NCBI GenBank assembly: GCA_020846855.1
Contig: JADLDD010000044.1
Span: 1 to 52,025 of the forward strand
From: Acidimicrobiia bacterium
GTDB lineage: Bacteria; Actinomycetota; Acidimicrobiia; IMCC26256; JADLDD01
Reading direction: 5' to 3'
DNA length: 52,025 nt
Below the pieces are notes generated by a model. That model did not search any database, had not been told where the DNA came from, and saw nothing but the letters and a program-made list of their open reading frames with translations. Below are positions 17,360 through 26,974 of the stretch, piece by piece; positions within the stretch are counted from its first letter, which is position 1, and each line of letters opens with the position of its first letter. A program made the position numbers and the translations under genes.

Positions 17360-18772
17360 TCACGATCGACGCTCCATCGGCGGTTCCGTCGGCGGATGCT
17401 CCGCCGGTCGCTCCCGGCTCCCGGTCCCCGGGGGGCCGGAGGGTTCGGTGCCGCCCGGGCTCACGTCCGGGTCCGTGTCCGGGCCGGCGCCGGGGCGCCC
17501 GGCGTCGGCGCCGTGGCCGCTCGGCCGGTAGTAGACCCGGCCGGCGACCTCGGGGGGTCGGTGCTCCTGGGGCGTCCAGCCCCGCGGATCGTCGTGAGGA
17601 TACCGGTAACCCTCGCCGTGGCCCAGAGCGCGGGTGCCCGGATGGTGAGCGTCGCGGAGGTGGAGCGGCACGGCGCCTGCCGGGCGGTCGCGCACGTCGG
17701 CCCGGGCCGCGGCCAGCGCGGTCGTGACGCGGTTCGACTTGGGGGCCCGGGCCAGGTGGACGACGGCGTGGGCGAGGTTCAACTGCGCCTCCGGTAGCCC
17801 CACGTACTCGACGGCGTGGGCGGCCGCGGTCGCGAGCGGCAGGGCCGAGGGGTCGGCCAGGCCCACGTCCTCGGAGGCCAGGATCACTAGGCGCCGGGCG
17901 ATGAAGCGCGGATCCTCGCCGGCCTCGAGCATCCGGGCCAGCCAGTAGAGGCCGGCGTCGGCGTCGGAGCCCCGGACCGACTTGATGAACGCGGACACCA
18001 CGTCGTAGTGCTCGTCGTCGCCGTACCGGAGCGCCCGGGCCGCGACCGCCGCCTCCGCGTGCTCGAGGGTGATCTCGCGTGCCCCCGCCTCCGCCGCCAG
18101 CGCGGCGGCGACCTCCAGGCTGGTGAGGGCGTGGCGGGCGTCGCCTTCGGCGCGGTCGGCGATGAGGGCGGCCGCGTCCCCCGCGAGCGCCGGACCCTCG
18201 GGGCCCAGCCCGCGATCGTCGTGGAGGGCGCGGTCGAGCAGGCGCCGCAGGACGCCGGCGTCGATCGGCTCGAGCCGGAAGAGGCTGGATCGGCTCAGCA
18301 GGGGGGCGTTGAGCGAGAAGTACGGGTTCTCGGTCGTGGCGCCGATGAGGGTGAGAAGGCCGTCCTCGACGTGAGGGAGGAGGACGTCCTGTTGCGTGCG
18401 GTTGAACCGGTGCACCTCGTCGAGGAAGAGGATGGTCCCGCGGCCGCGCTCGCCGAGGTGCCGGCGGGCCCGCTCCACCACCTCGCGGACGTCCTTGACC
18501 CCCGAGCTGACCGCGCTCAACGGCTCGAAGACCCGGCTCGTGGCCCCCGCGACCAACCGGGCGATGGTGGTCTTGCCCGTACCCGGCGGTCCCCACAGCA
18601 CCACCGAGGAGAGACGGTCGGCTTCGATCAGCGCCCGCAGCGGCCGGCCGGCGCCCAGGAGGTGCTCCTGGCCGACGACGTCGTCGAGGCGCCGGGGTCG
18701 CAGCCGGTCGGCCAGCGGGGCCCGGCTGCGCAGCCGTTCCTCGACCGCCGCGCCGAACAGGTCCGAGGCCAT
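17360..18772 (-). CDS. rarA: Replication-associated recombination protein A (AAA+ ATPase)
   Basis: 470 aa. MASDLF start; Walker A GPPGTGKTT at 61-69, Walker B FLDEVH at 117-121, sensor 1 in GATTEN, then the arginine-finger region and the C-terminal tetramerisation domain (AFIKSVRGSDADAGLYWLARML, RRLVILASEDVGLADP, GYRYPHD). RarA/MgsA acts at stalled forks with SSB and clamp-loader-like chemistry. The last ~60 residues are a Pro/Gly/Asp-rich extension absent from short homologues. The start at 18772 gives the family N-terminus; a long upstream open frame on this strand is the antisense shadow of alaS. Confidence 0.93.
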   Translation of the reverse strand: MASDLFGAAVEERLRSRAPLADRLRPRRLDDVVGQEHLLGAGRPLRALIEADRLSSVVLWGPPGTGKTTIARLVAGATSRVFEPLSAVSSGVKDVREVVERARRHLGERGRGTILFLDEVHRFNRTQQDVLLPHVEDGLLTLIGATTENPYFSLNAPLLSRSSLFRLEPIDAGVLRRLLDRALHDDRGLGPEGPALAGDAAALIADRAEGDARHALTSLEVAAALAAEAGAREITLEHAEAAVAARALRYGDDEHYDVVSAFIKSVRGSDADAGLYWLARMLEAGEDPRFIARRLVILASEDVGLADPSALPLATAAAHAVEYVGLPEAQLNLAHAVVHLARAPKSNRVTTALAAARADVRDRPAGAVPLHLRDAHHPGTRALGHGEGYRYPHDDPRGWTPQEHRPPEVAGRVYYRPSGHGADAGRPGAGPDTDPDVSPGGTEPSGPPGTGSRERPAEHPPTEPPMERRS

Positions 18773-18778
18773 CGCGCC

Positions 18779-18784
18779 ACCATA
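18779..18784 (-). promoter_or_regulatory. -10 box for leaderless rarA mRNA
   Basis: Minus-strand TATGGT lies exactly six bases before the rarA ATG, with no room for a ribosome-binding site. Confidence 0.55.
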
Positions 18785-18847
18785 TTGCCCCCGATTGCCC
18801 CCGGCCCGGCCGGGCCCGGGGCGGGTCGGGTCGCGATCGGGGCCGGG

Positions 18848-18853
18848 TAGCCT
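18848..18853 (+). promoter_or_regulatory. -10 box for leaderless alaS mRNA
   Basis: TAGCCT is six bases before the GTG at 18860, so transcription would begin on that codon. This favours GTG 18860 over the in-frame ATG at 18869. The rarA and alaS promoters are back to back in 87 bp. Confidence 0.55.
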
Positions 18854-18859
18854 GGCGGG

Positions 18860-21511
18860 GTGGACGGCATGACCGCCGGCGAGCTGCGCCGGGCCTTCGT
18901 CGACTTCTTCGTCGCGCGCGGCCACACCGAGGTGCCGTCGGCCGGCCTCATCCCCCACGACCCGTCGATCCTGTTCACGGTGGCCGGGATGGTCCCCTTC
19001 AAGCCGTACTTCCTCGGCGACGAGACCCCGCCGTTCCGCCGGGCCACGTCGGTGCAGAAGTGCATGCGGGCCGGCGGGAAGCACAACGACCTCGACGACA
19101 TCGGGCGCACCAACCGGCACTTCAGCTTCTTCGAGATGCTCGGCAACTTCAGCTTCGGCGACTACTTCAAGGCCGAGGCGATCCCCTGGGCCTGGGAGCT
19201 GGTCACCGAGGTGCTGCGCCTTCCCCCCGACCGCCTCTGGGTGACGGTCCACGACACCGACGACGAAGCCGAGAAGATCTGGCGCGACGAGGTCGGCGTC
19301 CCCGCCGCGCGGGTCCAGCGGATGGGCGACGACAACTTCTGGCGCATGGCCGACACCGGCCCGTGCGGCCCGTCGTCGGAGATCTTCCTCGACCTGGGCC
19401 CCGAAGCGGGTCCGGACGGCGGCCCGGCCCACGGCGGCGAGGACCGCTACCTGGAGTTCTGGAACCTCGTGTTCATGCAGTACGACGCCCGGCCCGACGG
19501 CACGACCGTCCCGTTGCCGCGCCCGAGCGTCGACACCGGCGCGGGCCTGGAGCGCATCCTCTCGATCCTCCAGGGCCGTGACTCGGTGTGGGAGATCGAC
19601 GTCTTCGCGCCGCTGATCGCGGCGGCGTCGGAGGTTACGGGCGTCGCCTACCGCCACGGCGAGGGCGGGGAGTCCGACGTGTCGTTGCGCATCGTCGCCG
19701 AGCACGGCCGGGCCATGACGTTCCTCGTCTCCGACGGCGTGGTCCCGTCCAACGAGGAGCGCGGCTACGTGCTGCGGCGGATCATCCGCCGGGCCGTCCG
19801 GCACGCCTACCGGCTCGGCGTGACGGGGTCGGCGACGCCGGCGCTGGTCGAGGCGACGGTCGAGGTCATGGGCGATGCCTACCCCGAGCTTCGCCGCGAC
19901 CGCGATCAGGTCCTTGCCGTCGTCACCCGTGAGGAGGAGCGCTTCCGCGGCACGCTCGATCGAGGCGTGGCCATGCTCGACGGCGTGACCGCATCGGGCG
20001 ACGTCAGTGGCGACGACGCGTTCTTCCTTCACGACACCCTCGGCTTCCCGATCGACCTGACCCGGGAGATCGCGGCCGAGCGCGGCCGGGTCGTCGACCT
20101 CGACGGCTTCGGGGTCCTGATGGAGGATCAGCGGCGCCGGGCCCGCGAGGCGGGGCGGGCCGGGAGCGCCGGGCGCGATGCCGCGGTCGACGTGTACCGC
20201 GACATCCTCGACGCCGGCGGCGCGACGGAGTTCACGGGGCGGGCCGAACCCGAGACGACGGGCGCCAAGGTTCTGGGGCTGGTCGTGGCCGGCGAGCGGG
20301 TCGGGCAGGTCGGCGAGGGCGCGGCGGTCGACGTCGTGCTCGACCGCACGCCGTTCTACGCCGAGGCCGGCGGCCAGGTCGGCGACACGGGCACCCTCGA
20401 GTCCGGCGACGGCCGCACGGTCGTGCAGGTCCTCGACACGGTCTACGGGCTGCCCGGCACGGTGGTCGTGCACCGGGGCGAGGTGGTGCGCGGCGAGCTG
20501 GCCGAGAGCGACTCGGTGACGGCCCGCATCGACGCCGAACGCCGCGATCGGATCCGGCGCAACCACACCGCCACCCACCTGCTCCACTGGGCGCTACGCG
20601 AGGTGCTCGGCCCGCACGTGAAGCAGGCGGGCTCCCTGGTGGCCCCCGACCGGCTGCGCTTCGACTTCAGCCACCACCAGGCCCTCACGCGCGACGAGCT
20701 CGACGCCGTGGAGGCGCTCGCGAACGCCGAGGTGATCACCGACGCGCCCGTCCGCCACTACGAGACCAGCAAGGACCACGCGGCGAGCCTCGGCGCCATC
20801 GCGTTCTTCGGCGACAAGTACGGCGACGTCGTGAGGGTCCTCGAGGCCGGCCCCCACTCGATCGAGCTCTGCGGCGGGACGCACGTCCACGCGCTGGGCT
20901 TCATCGGTCCGGTGAAGATCGTGAGCGAGGGCTCGATCGGTTCCAACCTGCGGCGGATCGAGGCCGTGACCGGCCCCGCGGCCCTCGAGCGGATCCACGA
21001 CGAGGAGCTCCGCCTGCGGGAGCTCGCCGACCTCCTCAAGACCACTCCCGACGAAGTGGGGGCCCAGGTCGAGCGCCTGCTAGGCCGGGTCCGGTCGCTC
21101 ACCGACGAGCTCGACGCCGCGCGCTCCAGCCAGGCCGGGGCCGAGGCGGCCGAGCTCGCCGCCCGCGCCGAGGGAGGTGTGGTCGTGGCCCGGCGTGACG
21201 GCCTCGACCCCGGCGAGCTGCGGCGGCTGGCCGCCGCCGTCCGCGACCGCGTCGGCTCGGGCGTGGTCGTCCTGGCCGGCGCCGGCCCCGGCGGCACGAA
21301 GGCGGGCCTGTCGGTGGCCGTCTCGGCCGACCACGTGTCGAGGGGCGTCTCCGCCGCGGAGATCGCGCGCGCCCCGGCGTCGCTCCTCGGGGGCGGGACG
21401 GCCAAGAACGCGGAGCTGGTCGTCGGCGGCGGGCCGCGCGTCGAGAACGTCGACGAGGCGCTCCGCGTGGCGCGCGCCGCCGCGGCGGAGGTCGTAGCCT
21501 CGGCGCCGTGA
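18860..21511 (+). CDS. alaS: Alanyl-tRNA synthetase
   Basis: 883 aa, normal length. The class II catalytic core starts TAGELRRAFVDFF, with FFEMLGNFSFGDYFK and GAGLERILSILQG. The editing domain has zinc-ligand motifs HTATHLLHW and CGGTHVHALG, and the C-Ala/DHHA1 region contains GTKAGLSVAVS. It charges tRNA-Ala and clears Ser/Gly mischarging. The start is GTG 18860 (MDGMTAG) if the mRNA is leaderless; ATG 18869 is the alternative. It heads the plus-strand run through ruvX, mltG and aroE. Confidence 0.98.
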   Translation: MDGMTAGELRRAFVDFFVARGHTEVPSAGLIPHDPSILFTVAGMVPFKPYFLGDETPPFRRATSVQKCMRAGGKHNDLDDIGRTNRHFSFFEMLGNFSFGDYFKAEAIPWAWELVTEVLRLPPDRLWVTVHDTDDEAEKIWRDEVGVPAARVQRMGDDNFWRMADTGPCGPSSEIFLDLGPEAGPDGGPAHGGEDRYLEFWNLVFMQYDARPDGTTVPLPRPSVDTGAGLERILSILQGRDSVWEIDVFAPLIAAASEVTGVAYRHGEGGESDVSLRIVAEHGRAMTFLVSDGVVPSNEERGYVLRRIIRRAVRHAYRLGVTGSATPALVEATVEVMGDAYPELRRDRDQVLAVVTREEERFRGTLDRGVAMLDGVTASGDVSGDDAFFLHDTLGFPIDLTREIAAERGRVVDLDGFGVLMEDQRRRAREAGRAGSAGRDAAVDVYRDILDAGGATEFTGRAEPETTGAKVLGLVVAGERVGQVGEGAAVDVVLDRTPFYAEAGGQVGDTGTLESGDGRTVVQVLDTVYGLPGTVVVHRGEVVRGELAESDSVTARIDAERRDRIRRNHTATHLLHWALREVLGPHVKQAGSLVAPDRLRFDFSHHQALTRDELDAVEALANAEVITDAPVRHYETSKDHAASLGAIAFFGDKYGDVVRVLEAGPHSIELCGGTHVHALGFIGPVKIVSEGSIGSNLRRIEAVTGPAALERIHDEELRLRELADLLKTTPDEVGAQVERLLGRVRSLTDELDAARSSQAGAEAAELAARAEGGVVVARRDGLDPGELRRLAAAVRDRVGSGVVVLAGAGPGGTKAGLSVAVSADHVSRGVSAAEIARAPASLLGGGTAKNAELVVGGGPRVENVDEALRVARAAAAEVVASAP

Positions 21512-21533
21512 CCGTCACCTCCCTCACCGCGGG

Positions 21534-22049
21534 ATGACGCGCGTGCTCGGCGTCGACCTGGGGGAGCGCCGGATCGGCCTGGCGGTCTCGGATTCGGGTG
21601 GCGTCCTCGCATCCCCGCATTCCGTGCTCGGCCGCTCCGGTGATCCCGCCGGCGACCACCGGAACATCCTCGAGGTCGCCGCGGATCTCGGGGCCGGTCG
21701 GATCGTGGTGGGGCTGCCGCGCTCGCTCTCCGGGCGCCTGGGCCCCGCGGCGCGGGGGGTGCTCGACGAGGTCGACGCCCTGCGGCGGGCGGCCGGTCCC
21801 TCGGGCCCGGAGGTAGAGGTCCACGACGAGCGGTTCACCACCGTCATCGCACACGAGGCCCGCCGGGCTCCCGCCGGTCCGGCGCCCTCGGGCGGTCGGG
21901 GCCGATCCGGGAAGGTCCGCCGTCCCGGCCGCCGGACGGGGCCGCCGGCTCCGGTCGACGACGCCGCCGCCGCCGTGATGCTCCAGTCCTACCTCGACGC
22001 GCGGCGGGGCGCGGGCGGGCCCGCCGCCGGCGACGAGGTCGGGGGGTGA
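21534..22049 (+). CDS. ruvX: Putative pre-16S rRNA nuclease / RuvX (YqgF) family
   Basis: 171 aa RNase H-like fold: VLGVDLGERRIGLAVSD with the first catalytic Asp, GRIVVGLPRSLSG, VHDERFTT with the Glu, and VDDAAAAVMLQSYLD with the last Asp. The family processes 16S rRNA ends and has been proposed as a Holliday-junction resolvase. Compared with usual ~140-aa members, a basic Gly/Pro/Arg-rich loop of roughly 25 residues is inserted before VDDAAAA. It ends in a 4-bp overlap with mltG. Confidence 0.88.
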   Translation: MTRVLGVDLGERRIGLAVSDSGGVLASPHSVLGRSGDPAGDHRNILEVAADLGAGRIVVGLPRSLSGRLGPAARGVLDEVDALRRAAGPSGPEVEVHDERFTTVIAHEARRAPAGPAPSGGRGRSGKVRRPGRRTGPPAPVDDAAAAVMLQSYLDARRGAGGPAAGDEVGG

Positions 22050-23320
22050 ACGGCGCGGAGCGCTCCGAGCCCGGCTCGACCGCCGTGACCGGCGACGGAC
22101 CGGCGCGCGACCCGGTCGGCCCCACCGGCGCGGACCCCGCGGACGGCCCCCCCGGCGCACCTCCAGGCGACCCCGGGGGCGATCCGGCCCGCGGTCATCC
22201 GGGCGATCCCGACGGCGGTGGCGTCCCGGCCGGCGGCGAGTCGACCGACCCCCGGGGGATCCCGGCCGCCGCCGTCCGGTCCCGCCGGGGCGCGCTGCGG
22301 GCCCGCCGTCGCCGACGCCGGTTCTACCTGCTCGCGGCGATGGCCGCGCTCTGCCTGCCGGCCCTCCTCGCGGTCGGGTGGTTCGCGTGGCAGTTCGACC
22401 CGCCTACGGCCCCCGGGCCCGACGCCGTGGTCGAGATCCCGCCGGGCGCGAACCTCTCGGGCATCGGCGACCGCCTCGACCGGGCCGGGGTGGTCGGGTC
22501 GGCCTTCGCCTTCACGACCTGGGCCCGGGTCACCGGGCACGCCGCGATCCGCTCCGGCTCGTACCGGATCCCCCGCAACGCCGGGATCCGGGAGGCGCTC
22601 CGCGTCCTCGACCGGGGACCGGTCGACCGGGGCCAGGCCGTGGTGAGCGCCGGCATCACCCTGGCCGAGGTCGCGGCCCAGGTCGATCAGGCCCGGGGGC
22701 TCAGCGGCGCCCGCTTCCTGGAGCTCGCCCGCTCGGGCACCGTGCGCTCGCGCTACCAGCCCGACGGCGTCGACTCCCTGGAGGGCCTGCTCGCCCCCGG
22801 CGAGTACCGGCTCGATCTCGACGACGACGAGGCGAGCCTGCTGCGCCGGATGGTGGAGCGCTTCGACGCCCGGGCCGACGCGGCGGGCCTGGACGGCGCG
22901 TCCCGGCTCGGCGTGACGCCGTACCAGGCCGTGATCGTGGCGTCGCTGGTGCAGGCCGAGGCTGGGGTGGAGTCCGACCGCCCCCTGATCGCCGCCGTCG
23001 TCTACAACCGCCTGCGCACGGGTACTCCTCTACAGATCGACGCCACGGTCGTGTACGCGCGGGGCCGTCGCGACGGCCCGATCACCCAGGCCGACCTCGA
23101 CCTCGACTCCCCGTACAACACCTACCGGGTGGCCGGGCTGCCCCCCACGCCCATCGCGACGGTGGGGGCCGCCTCCCTCGCCGCGGCGCTCGACCCGGCC
23201 GACGCGCCGTACCGCTACTACGTGCTGATCGACCGCGACGGCCGCCACGCCTTCGCCACCACCTACGAGGAGCACGAGCGCAACGTCGCCGAGGCCCGCC
23301 GCCGGGGCGTGCTGCCGTGA
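22046..23320 (+). CDS. mltG: Endolytic transglycosylase MltG
   Basis: 424 aa. A ~90-residue Gly/Pro/Asp-rich cytoplasmic N-terminus and a basic patch precede a transmembrane helix (about 92-113). A LysM-like segment follows, then the YceG domain with ASLVQAEAG (catalytic Glu), VVYNRLRTGTPLQID, SPYNTYRVAGLPPTPI and the C-terminal YYVLIDRDGRHAF motif. It cleaves nascent glycan strands at the periplasmic face and sets peptidoglycan strand length. GTG start overlaps the ruvX stop. Confidence 0.92.
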   Translation: MNGAERSEPGSTAVTGDGPARDPVGPTGADPADGPPGAPPGDPGGDPARGHPGDPDGGGVPAGGESTDPRGIPAAAVRSRRGALRARRRRRRFYLLAAMAALCLPALLAVGWFAWQFDPPTAPGPDAVVEIPPGANLSGIGDRLDRAGVVGSAFAFTTWARVTGHAAIRSGSYRIPRNAGIREALRVLDRGPVDRGQAVVSAGITLAEVAAQVDQARGLSGARFLELARSGTVRSRYQPDGVDSLEGLLAPGEYRLDLDDDEASLLRRMVERFDARADAAGLDGASRLGVTPYQAVIVASLVQAEAGVESDRPLIAAVVYNRLRTGTPLQIDATVVYARGRRDGPITQADLDLDSPYNTYRVAGLPPTPIATVGAASLAAALDPADAPYRYYVLIDRDGRHAFATTYEEHERNVAEARRRGVLP

Positions 23321-24186
23321 TCGACCCCGGCGGCGCCGTGGGGGGCACCACCCGGGTGGCGGCCGTGATCGGCGACCCGGTGGCCCACTCGCTGTCCCCG
23401 GCCATCCACAACGCGGCCTACCGGGCGCTGGGCCTCGACTGGATCTACGTCGCCTTCACCGTCGACCGCCGCCACGCCGCGGCCGCCGTGCGGGCCGTCC
23501 GCCACCTCGGCCTGGGCGGCCTCAACGTCACCATGCCCCACAAGGAGGCGGCGGCCGCCGCATGCGACGAGCTCACACCGGCGGCCGAGCGTCTGCGCTC
23601 GGTGAACACCGTCGTGCCGCTCCCCGACGGTCGCCTGCGCGGCGACTCCACCGACGGCGCCGGCTTCCTCGCCTCGCTCGACGCCCCCGGGGTCGAGGTC
23701 GCCGGCCGGGCCGTGCTGGTCCTGGGCGCGGGCGGCGCGTCGCGCGCCGTGGTCCGCGCCCTCGGCGAGCGGGGGGCCCGCGTGACGGTGGCGGCTCGCC
23801 GGGCGGAGGCCGCCGCGGAGGCGGCGGCCCTCGCCCCGGGCGCTTCGGTCGCGCCCCTCGCGTCGCCCGGCGACGCGAGCGATCCGGCCACCCTCGAACG
23901 GGTCGCCGCCGCCGACGTGGTCGTCAACGCCACGCCCCTGGGGATGGACGGGCGGTCGTGCCCGGTCCCGGTCGACGGCCTCCACGCCGGCCAGGCGGTC
24001 GTCGACCTCGTCTACGAGCCGCGCGAGACGCCCCTGCTCGCGGCGGCCCGCAGGACGGGAGCCCTGCCCGTCGACGGCCTGGGGATGCTGGTGCACCAGG
24101 CGGCCCGGGCCTTCGAGCAGTTCACCGGGATGGAGGCCCCGCTCGACGCCATGTTCGCCGCGGCGGCGGGAGACGGCCGCCCCTGA
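23317..24186 (+). CDS. aroE: Shikimate dehydrogenase
   Basis: 289 aa. GDPVAHSLSPAIHN binds shikimate; the catalytic Lys is in NVTMPHKEAA; STDGAGF carries the substrate Asp; LVLGAGGASRAVVRAL is the NADP Rossmann loop; NATPLGM and a C-terminal GLGMLVHQAARAFE complete the family pattern. It reduces 3-dehydroshikimate to shikimate. GTG 23317 overlaps the mltG stop (GTGA). Confidence 0.94.
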   Translation: MIDPGGAVGGTTRVAAVIGDPVAHSLSPAIHNAAYRALGLDWIYVAFTVDRRHAAAAVRAVRHLGLGGLNVTMPHKEAAAAACDELTPAAERLRSVNTVVPLPDGRLRGDSTDGAGFLASLDAPGVEVAGRAVLVLGAGGASRAVVRALGERGARVTVAARRAEAAAEAAALAPGASVAPLASPGDASDPATLERVAAADVVVNATPLGMDGRSCPVPVDGLHAGQAVVDLVYEPRETPLLAAARRTGALPVDGLGMLVHQAARAFEQFTGMEAPLDAMFAAAAGDGRP

Positions 24187-24269
24187 CGGGCGGAGGGTCC
24201 GGCCCCGGCGGGGCGGTCACCGCCTCGTACGGGGTGCTCGATCCGCGCGTGGAGGTTGGGGCCAGCGTC

Positions 24270-24275
24270 TAGCGT
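24270..24275 (+). promoter_or_regulatory. Candidate -10 box for the prepilin peptidase gene
   Basis: TAGCGT lies nine bases before ATG 24285, slightly longer than the six-base leaderless spacing seen elsewhere. A short 5' leader is possible. Confidence 0.35.
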
Positions 24276-24284
24276 GCCGGGGCG

Positions 24285-25058
24285 ATGCCGTGGTGGATGG
24301 TCGTCGCAGCCGGTCTGGTCGGCCTGCTCGTCGGTGGCTTCCTCACGAGCGTCGTGTGGCGGGTCCCGCGCCACGAGTCCGTGGTCGGCGACGGGTCCCG
24401 CTGCCCGTCGTGCGGGCGGCCCGTGCGGGGCACCGACGCCATTCCCGTGGTCTCCTGGCTCCGCCTCCGGGGCCGTTGCCGCGACTGCGGCGAACCCATC
24501 CCGCTGCGCTACCCGCTGGTCGAGGTGGCCTCGGGAGCGCTGTTCGTCGCGTTGGCGCTCCGCTTCGGCGATTCGTGGGAGCTGCCGGCGTTCTGGGTGT
24601 TCGGCGCCGGCCTCCTCGCCCTGTCGGCGATCGACCTCGAGCACTTCATCCTGCCCAACCGGATCGTCTACCCCCTCGCCGCGGTGTCGGTCGCGCTGCT
24701 GGCGCTGGCGGCGGTGGCCGACGGCGACGGCGCCGCGCTCCTCCGGGCCGTGCTCGCCGGCCTGGTCGGGTTCGGGGTCCTCCTCGTGATCCACCTGATC
24801 TCCCCGCGCGGGATGGGCTTCGGCGACGTCAAGCTGTCGTTCGTGCTGGGGTTGTTCCTCGGTTGGCTCGGGTGGGGGGAGCTGGTGCTCGGGCTGTTCC
24901 TCGGGTTCGTGTACGGAGCCGTCATCGGCATGCTGCTGATCGCCACGCGTGTTCGCAGTCGCAAGGACCACATCCCGTTCGGGCCGTTCCTCGCCGCGGG
25001 TGCCCTCACCGCGGTGCTCTGGGGCACCGCCATCCTCGACTGGTACGCCGGGAGGTAG
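24285..25058 (+). CDS. Type IV prepilin peptidase / N-methyltransferase (A24 family)
   Basis: 257 aa polytopic membrane protein. After the first transmembrane segment, the cytoplasmic zinc domain has CPSC (40-43) and CRDC (65-68), so both the methylase and protease halves are present. The two aspartyl-protease aspartates are in SAIDLEHFILPN (Asp117) and MGFGDVKL (Asp181, GxGD motif). It removes the leader of type IV pilin-like proteins and methylates the new N-terminus. No pilin genes are in the window. It sits between aroE and aroC and has its own candidate promoter. Confidence 0.93.
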   Translation: MPWWMVVAAGLVGLLVGGFLTSVVWRVPRHESVVGDGSRCPSCGRPVRGTDAIPVVSWLRLRGRCRDCGEPIPLRYPLVEVASGALFVALALRFGDSWELPAFWVFGAGLLALSAIDLEHFILPNRIVYPLAAVSVALLALAAVADGDGAALLRAVLAGLVGFGVLLVIHLISPRGMGFGDVKLSFVLGLFLGWLGWGELVLGLFLGFVYGAVIGMLLIATRVRSRKDHIPFGPFLAAGALTAVLWGTAILDWYAGR

Positions 25059-25151
25059 CCCGGCCCGCACCGTGATCCGGCTCTCGCCGCGACGGCGAGA
25101 CCGTCCGGGCCGCCGGTGCCGAACGTCATCGGAGCGGCGGGAGCCCACGGG

Positions 25152-25157
25152 TAGGGT
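25152..25157 (+). promoter_or_regulatory. -10 box for leaderless aroC mRNA
   Basis: TAGGGT ends exactly six bases before the aroC GTG at 25164, predicting a transcript beginning with the start codon. Confidence 0.5.
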
Positions 25158-25163
25158 GGCGGC

Positions 25164-26327
25164 GTGCTGCGATACCTGACGGCCGGCGAGTCGCACGGGC
25201 CGGCGCTCACCGTGGTGGTCGAGGGCCTCCCCGCCGGTCTGGAGGTGCGGGTCGAGGCGATCGCCGGCGAGCTGGCCCGGCGGCGCCTCGGCTACGGCCG
25301 GGGCCCCCGGATGCGCTTCGAGCGTGACGAGATCGAGCTCCTCGGCGGGGTCCGCCACGGTCGCACGCTGGGGTCCCCGGTGGCGATCGTCATCCGCAAC
25401 ACCGAGTGGCCCAAGTGGCAGGAGGAGATGTCCCCCGAGCCCGGGACCACCGAGCGGCCGTTGCGCCAGCCCCGCCCCGGCCACGCCGATCTGGTCGGCA
25501 TGCAGAAGTACGGGTTCGACGACGCCCGCGACGTGCTCGAGCGGGCGTCGGCGCGCGAGACGGCGGCCCGCGTGGCGGCGGGCGCCCTGGCCAAGGCGTT
25601 GCTGCGCGAGCTGGGCGTCGAGGTGCTCAGCCACGTGGTCCGCATGGGCGGCGCGGCGGCGCCCGGCGGGGCCCGCCCGGCCCCGGCCGACCTCGAGCGG
25701 GTGGACGCCTCGCCGGTGCGGTGCTTCGATCCCGGCGCCGAGGAGGCCATGGTGGCCGAGGTGAAGGCCGCGGCCAAGGACGGCGACTCCCTCGGCGGGG
25801 TCGTGGAGGTCCTCGGCTACGGGGTCCCGCCGGGCCTCGGATCGCACGTCCACCACGACCGGCGCATCGACGGGCGGCTGGCCCAGGCCCTCATGAGCAT
25901 CCAGGCCATCAAGGCCGTCGAGATCGGCGACGGCTTCGCCGTGGCCGGCCTCCGGGGCAGCGACGCCCACGACGAGATCCTCTGGGACCCCGACCGGGAC
26001 GCCACCGGCGGGTACGTACGGGCCTCCGACCGCGCCGGGGGGATCGAGGGCGGGATGACCACCGGGAGCCTGCTCGTCTGCCGGGCCGCAATGAAGCCCC
26101 TGGCCACCCTGAACCGCCCCGTCCTGCGCACCGTCGACGTGGCCACCAAGGAGGCGACCGTCTCCTTCAAGGAGCGCACCGACGTGACCGCGGTGCCCGC
26201 GGCGGGCGTGGTGGCGGAGACGATGGTGGCCCTCGTCGTGGCGGGGGAGGCGATGCGCAAGTTCGGTGGCGACTCGATGGCCGAGCTCACCCGCAACCAC
26301 CGGGCCTACATCCAGTCCCTCGCATGA
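25164..26327 (+). CDS. aroC: Chorismate synthase
   Basis: 387 aa. [15 protein letters not shown] start, then the FMN/EPSP-binding segments [51 protein letters not shown] and the C-terminal [10 protein letters not shown] plus RTVDVATKE, all in order. It converts EPSP to chorismate with reduced FMN. The N-terminal MLRY is typical, so GTG 25164 is secure although it has no ribosome-binding site. It ends in an ATGA overlap with aroK. Confidence 0.97.
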   Translation: MLRYLTAGESHGPALTVVVEGLPAGLEVRVEAIAGELARRRLGYGRGPRMRFERDEIELLGGVRHGRTLGSPVAIVIRNTEWPKWQEEMSPEPGTTERPLRQPRPGHADLVGMQKYGFDDARDVLERASARETAARVAAGALAKALLRELGVEVLSHVVRMGGAAAPGGARPAPADLERVDASPVRCFDPGAEEAMVAEVKAAAKDGDSLGGVVEVLGYGVPPGLGSHVHHDRRIDGRLAQALMSIQAIKAVEIGDGFAVAGLRGSDAHDEILWDPDRDATGGYVRASDRAGGIEGGMTTGSLLVCRAAMKPLATLNRPVLRTVDVATKEATVSFKERTDVTAVPAAGVVAETMVALVVAGEAMRKFGGDSMAELTRNHRAYIQSLA

Positions 26328-26974
26328 CCGCACGGGGAGTGGCGCCCGGGTCGCACCTCTTCCTGGTCGGGATGATGGGAGCGGGCAAGACGACCGTGGG
26401 GCGCCTCTGCGCCGCCGAGCTGGGCCGGCCCTTCGTCGACCTCGATGCCCGGGTCGAGGCGCGGGCCGGCCGCCCCGTCGCGGAGATCTTCGCCCACGAC
26501 GGCGAGGCGGCGTTCCGCCGGCTGGAGGGCGAGGCACTCGCCGAGGTCGCGGCGTCACCCGTCGCGGCCGTGGTGGCGTGCGGCGGCGGCGTGGTGCTCG
26601 ACCCGGCCCATCGGGCCCGGCTCCGCACCGCCGGGCTCGTCGTGTGGCTCGATGCCCCGGCCGGGGTCCTGGCCGAGCGCCTCGGGGCGGGGGAGGGACG
26701 CCCACTCCTGGAGTCGGCGCCCGGCGGGGTCGAACCGGCCCTGGCCAGGCTCGCGCGCGCGCGGGAGGCCGCCTACCGGGAGGCCGCGCACGCGGTCGTC
26801 GACGCCTCGCCGCCCGATCCGGCCGTGGTCGCCGCCGCGGTCGCCGCCGCCGTTCGCGAGGCCGAGCGGCCCGGTGCCACCGACGGTGGCGGCGGCCCCG
26901 GTGGTCCCGGCGGCCCCGGCGGGGCGGGAGGCGACGCCGAGCCGGCCCACCGCCGCCCGGCGACGCGGCCGTGA
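26324..26974 (+). CDS. aroK: Shikimate kinase
   Basis: 216 aa. The P-loop GMMGAGKTT is at 16-24; DLDARVE binds Mg/shikimate; FRRLEGEAL and ACGGGVVLD are the shikimate-site arginine and Gly-Gly motifs; GEGRPLL is the lid. The enzyme proper ends near residue 178. The remaining ~40 residues are a Gly/Pro-rich low-complexity tail leading into aroB. Start and stop both overlap neighbours by four bases. Confidence 0.95.
   Translation: MTARGVAPGSHLFLVGMMGAGKTTVGRLCAAELGRPFVDLDARVEARAGRPVAEIFAHDGEAAFRRLEGEALAEVAASPVAAVVACGGGVVLDPAHRARLRTAGLVVWLDAPAGVLAERLGAGEGRPLLESAPGGVEPALARLARAREAAYREAAHAVVDASPPDPAVVAAAVAAAVREAERPGATDGGGGPGGPGGPGGAGGDAEPAHRRPATRP

Noticed and set aside
18773-20587. Upstream extension of the rarA frame antisense to alaS
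   Set aside because: The extension has no RarA similarity and is the shadow of alaS; the family N-terminus begins at 18772.
21495-21510. TAGCCT followed 7 nt later by GTG at the end of alaS, resembling a leaderless start for ruvX
   Set aside because: The GTG frame stops after nine codons and is not the ruvX frame; the hexamer is alaS coding sequence.
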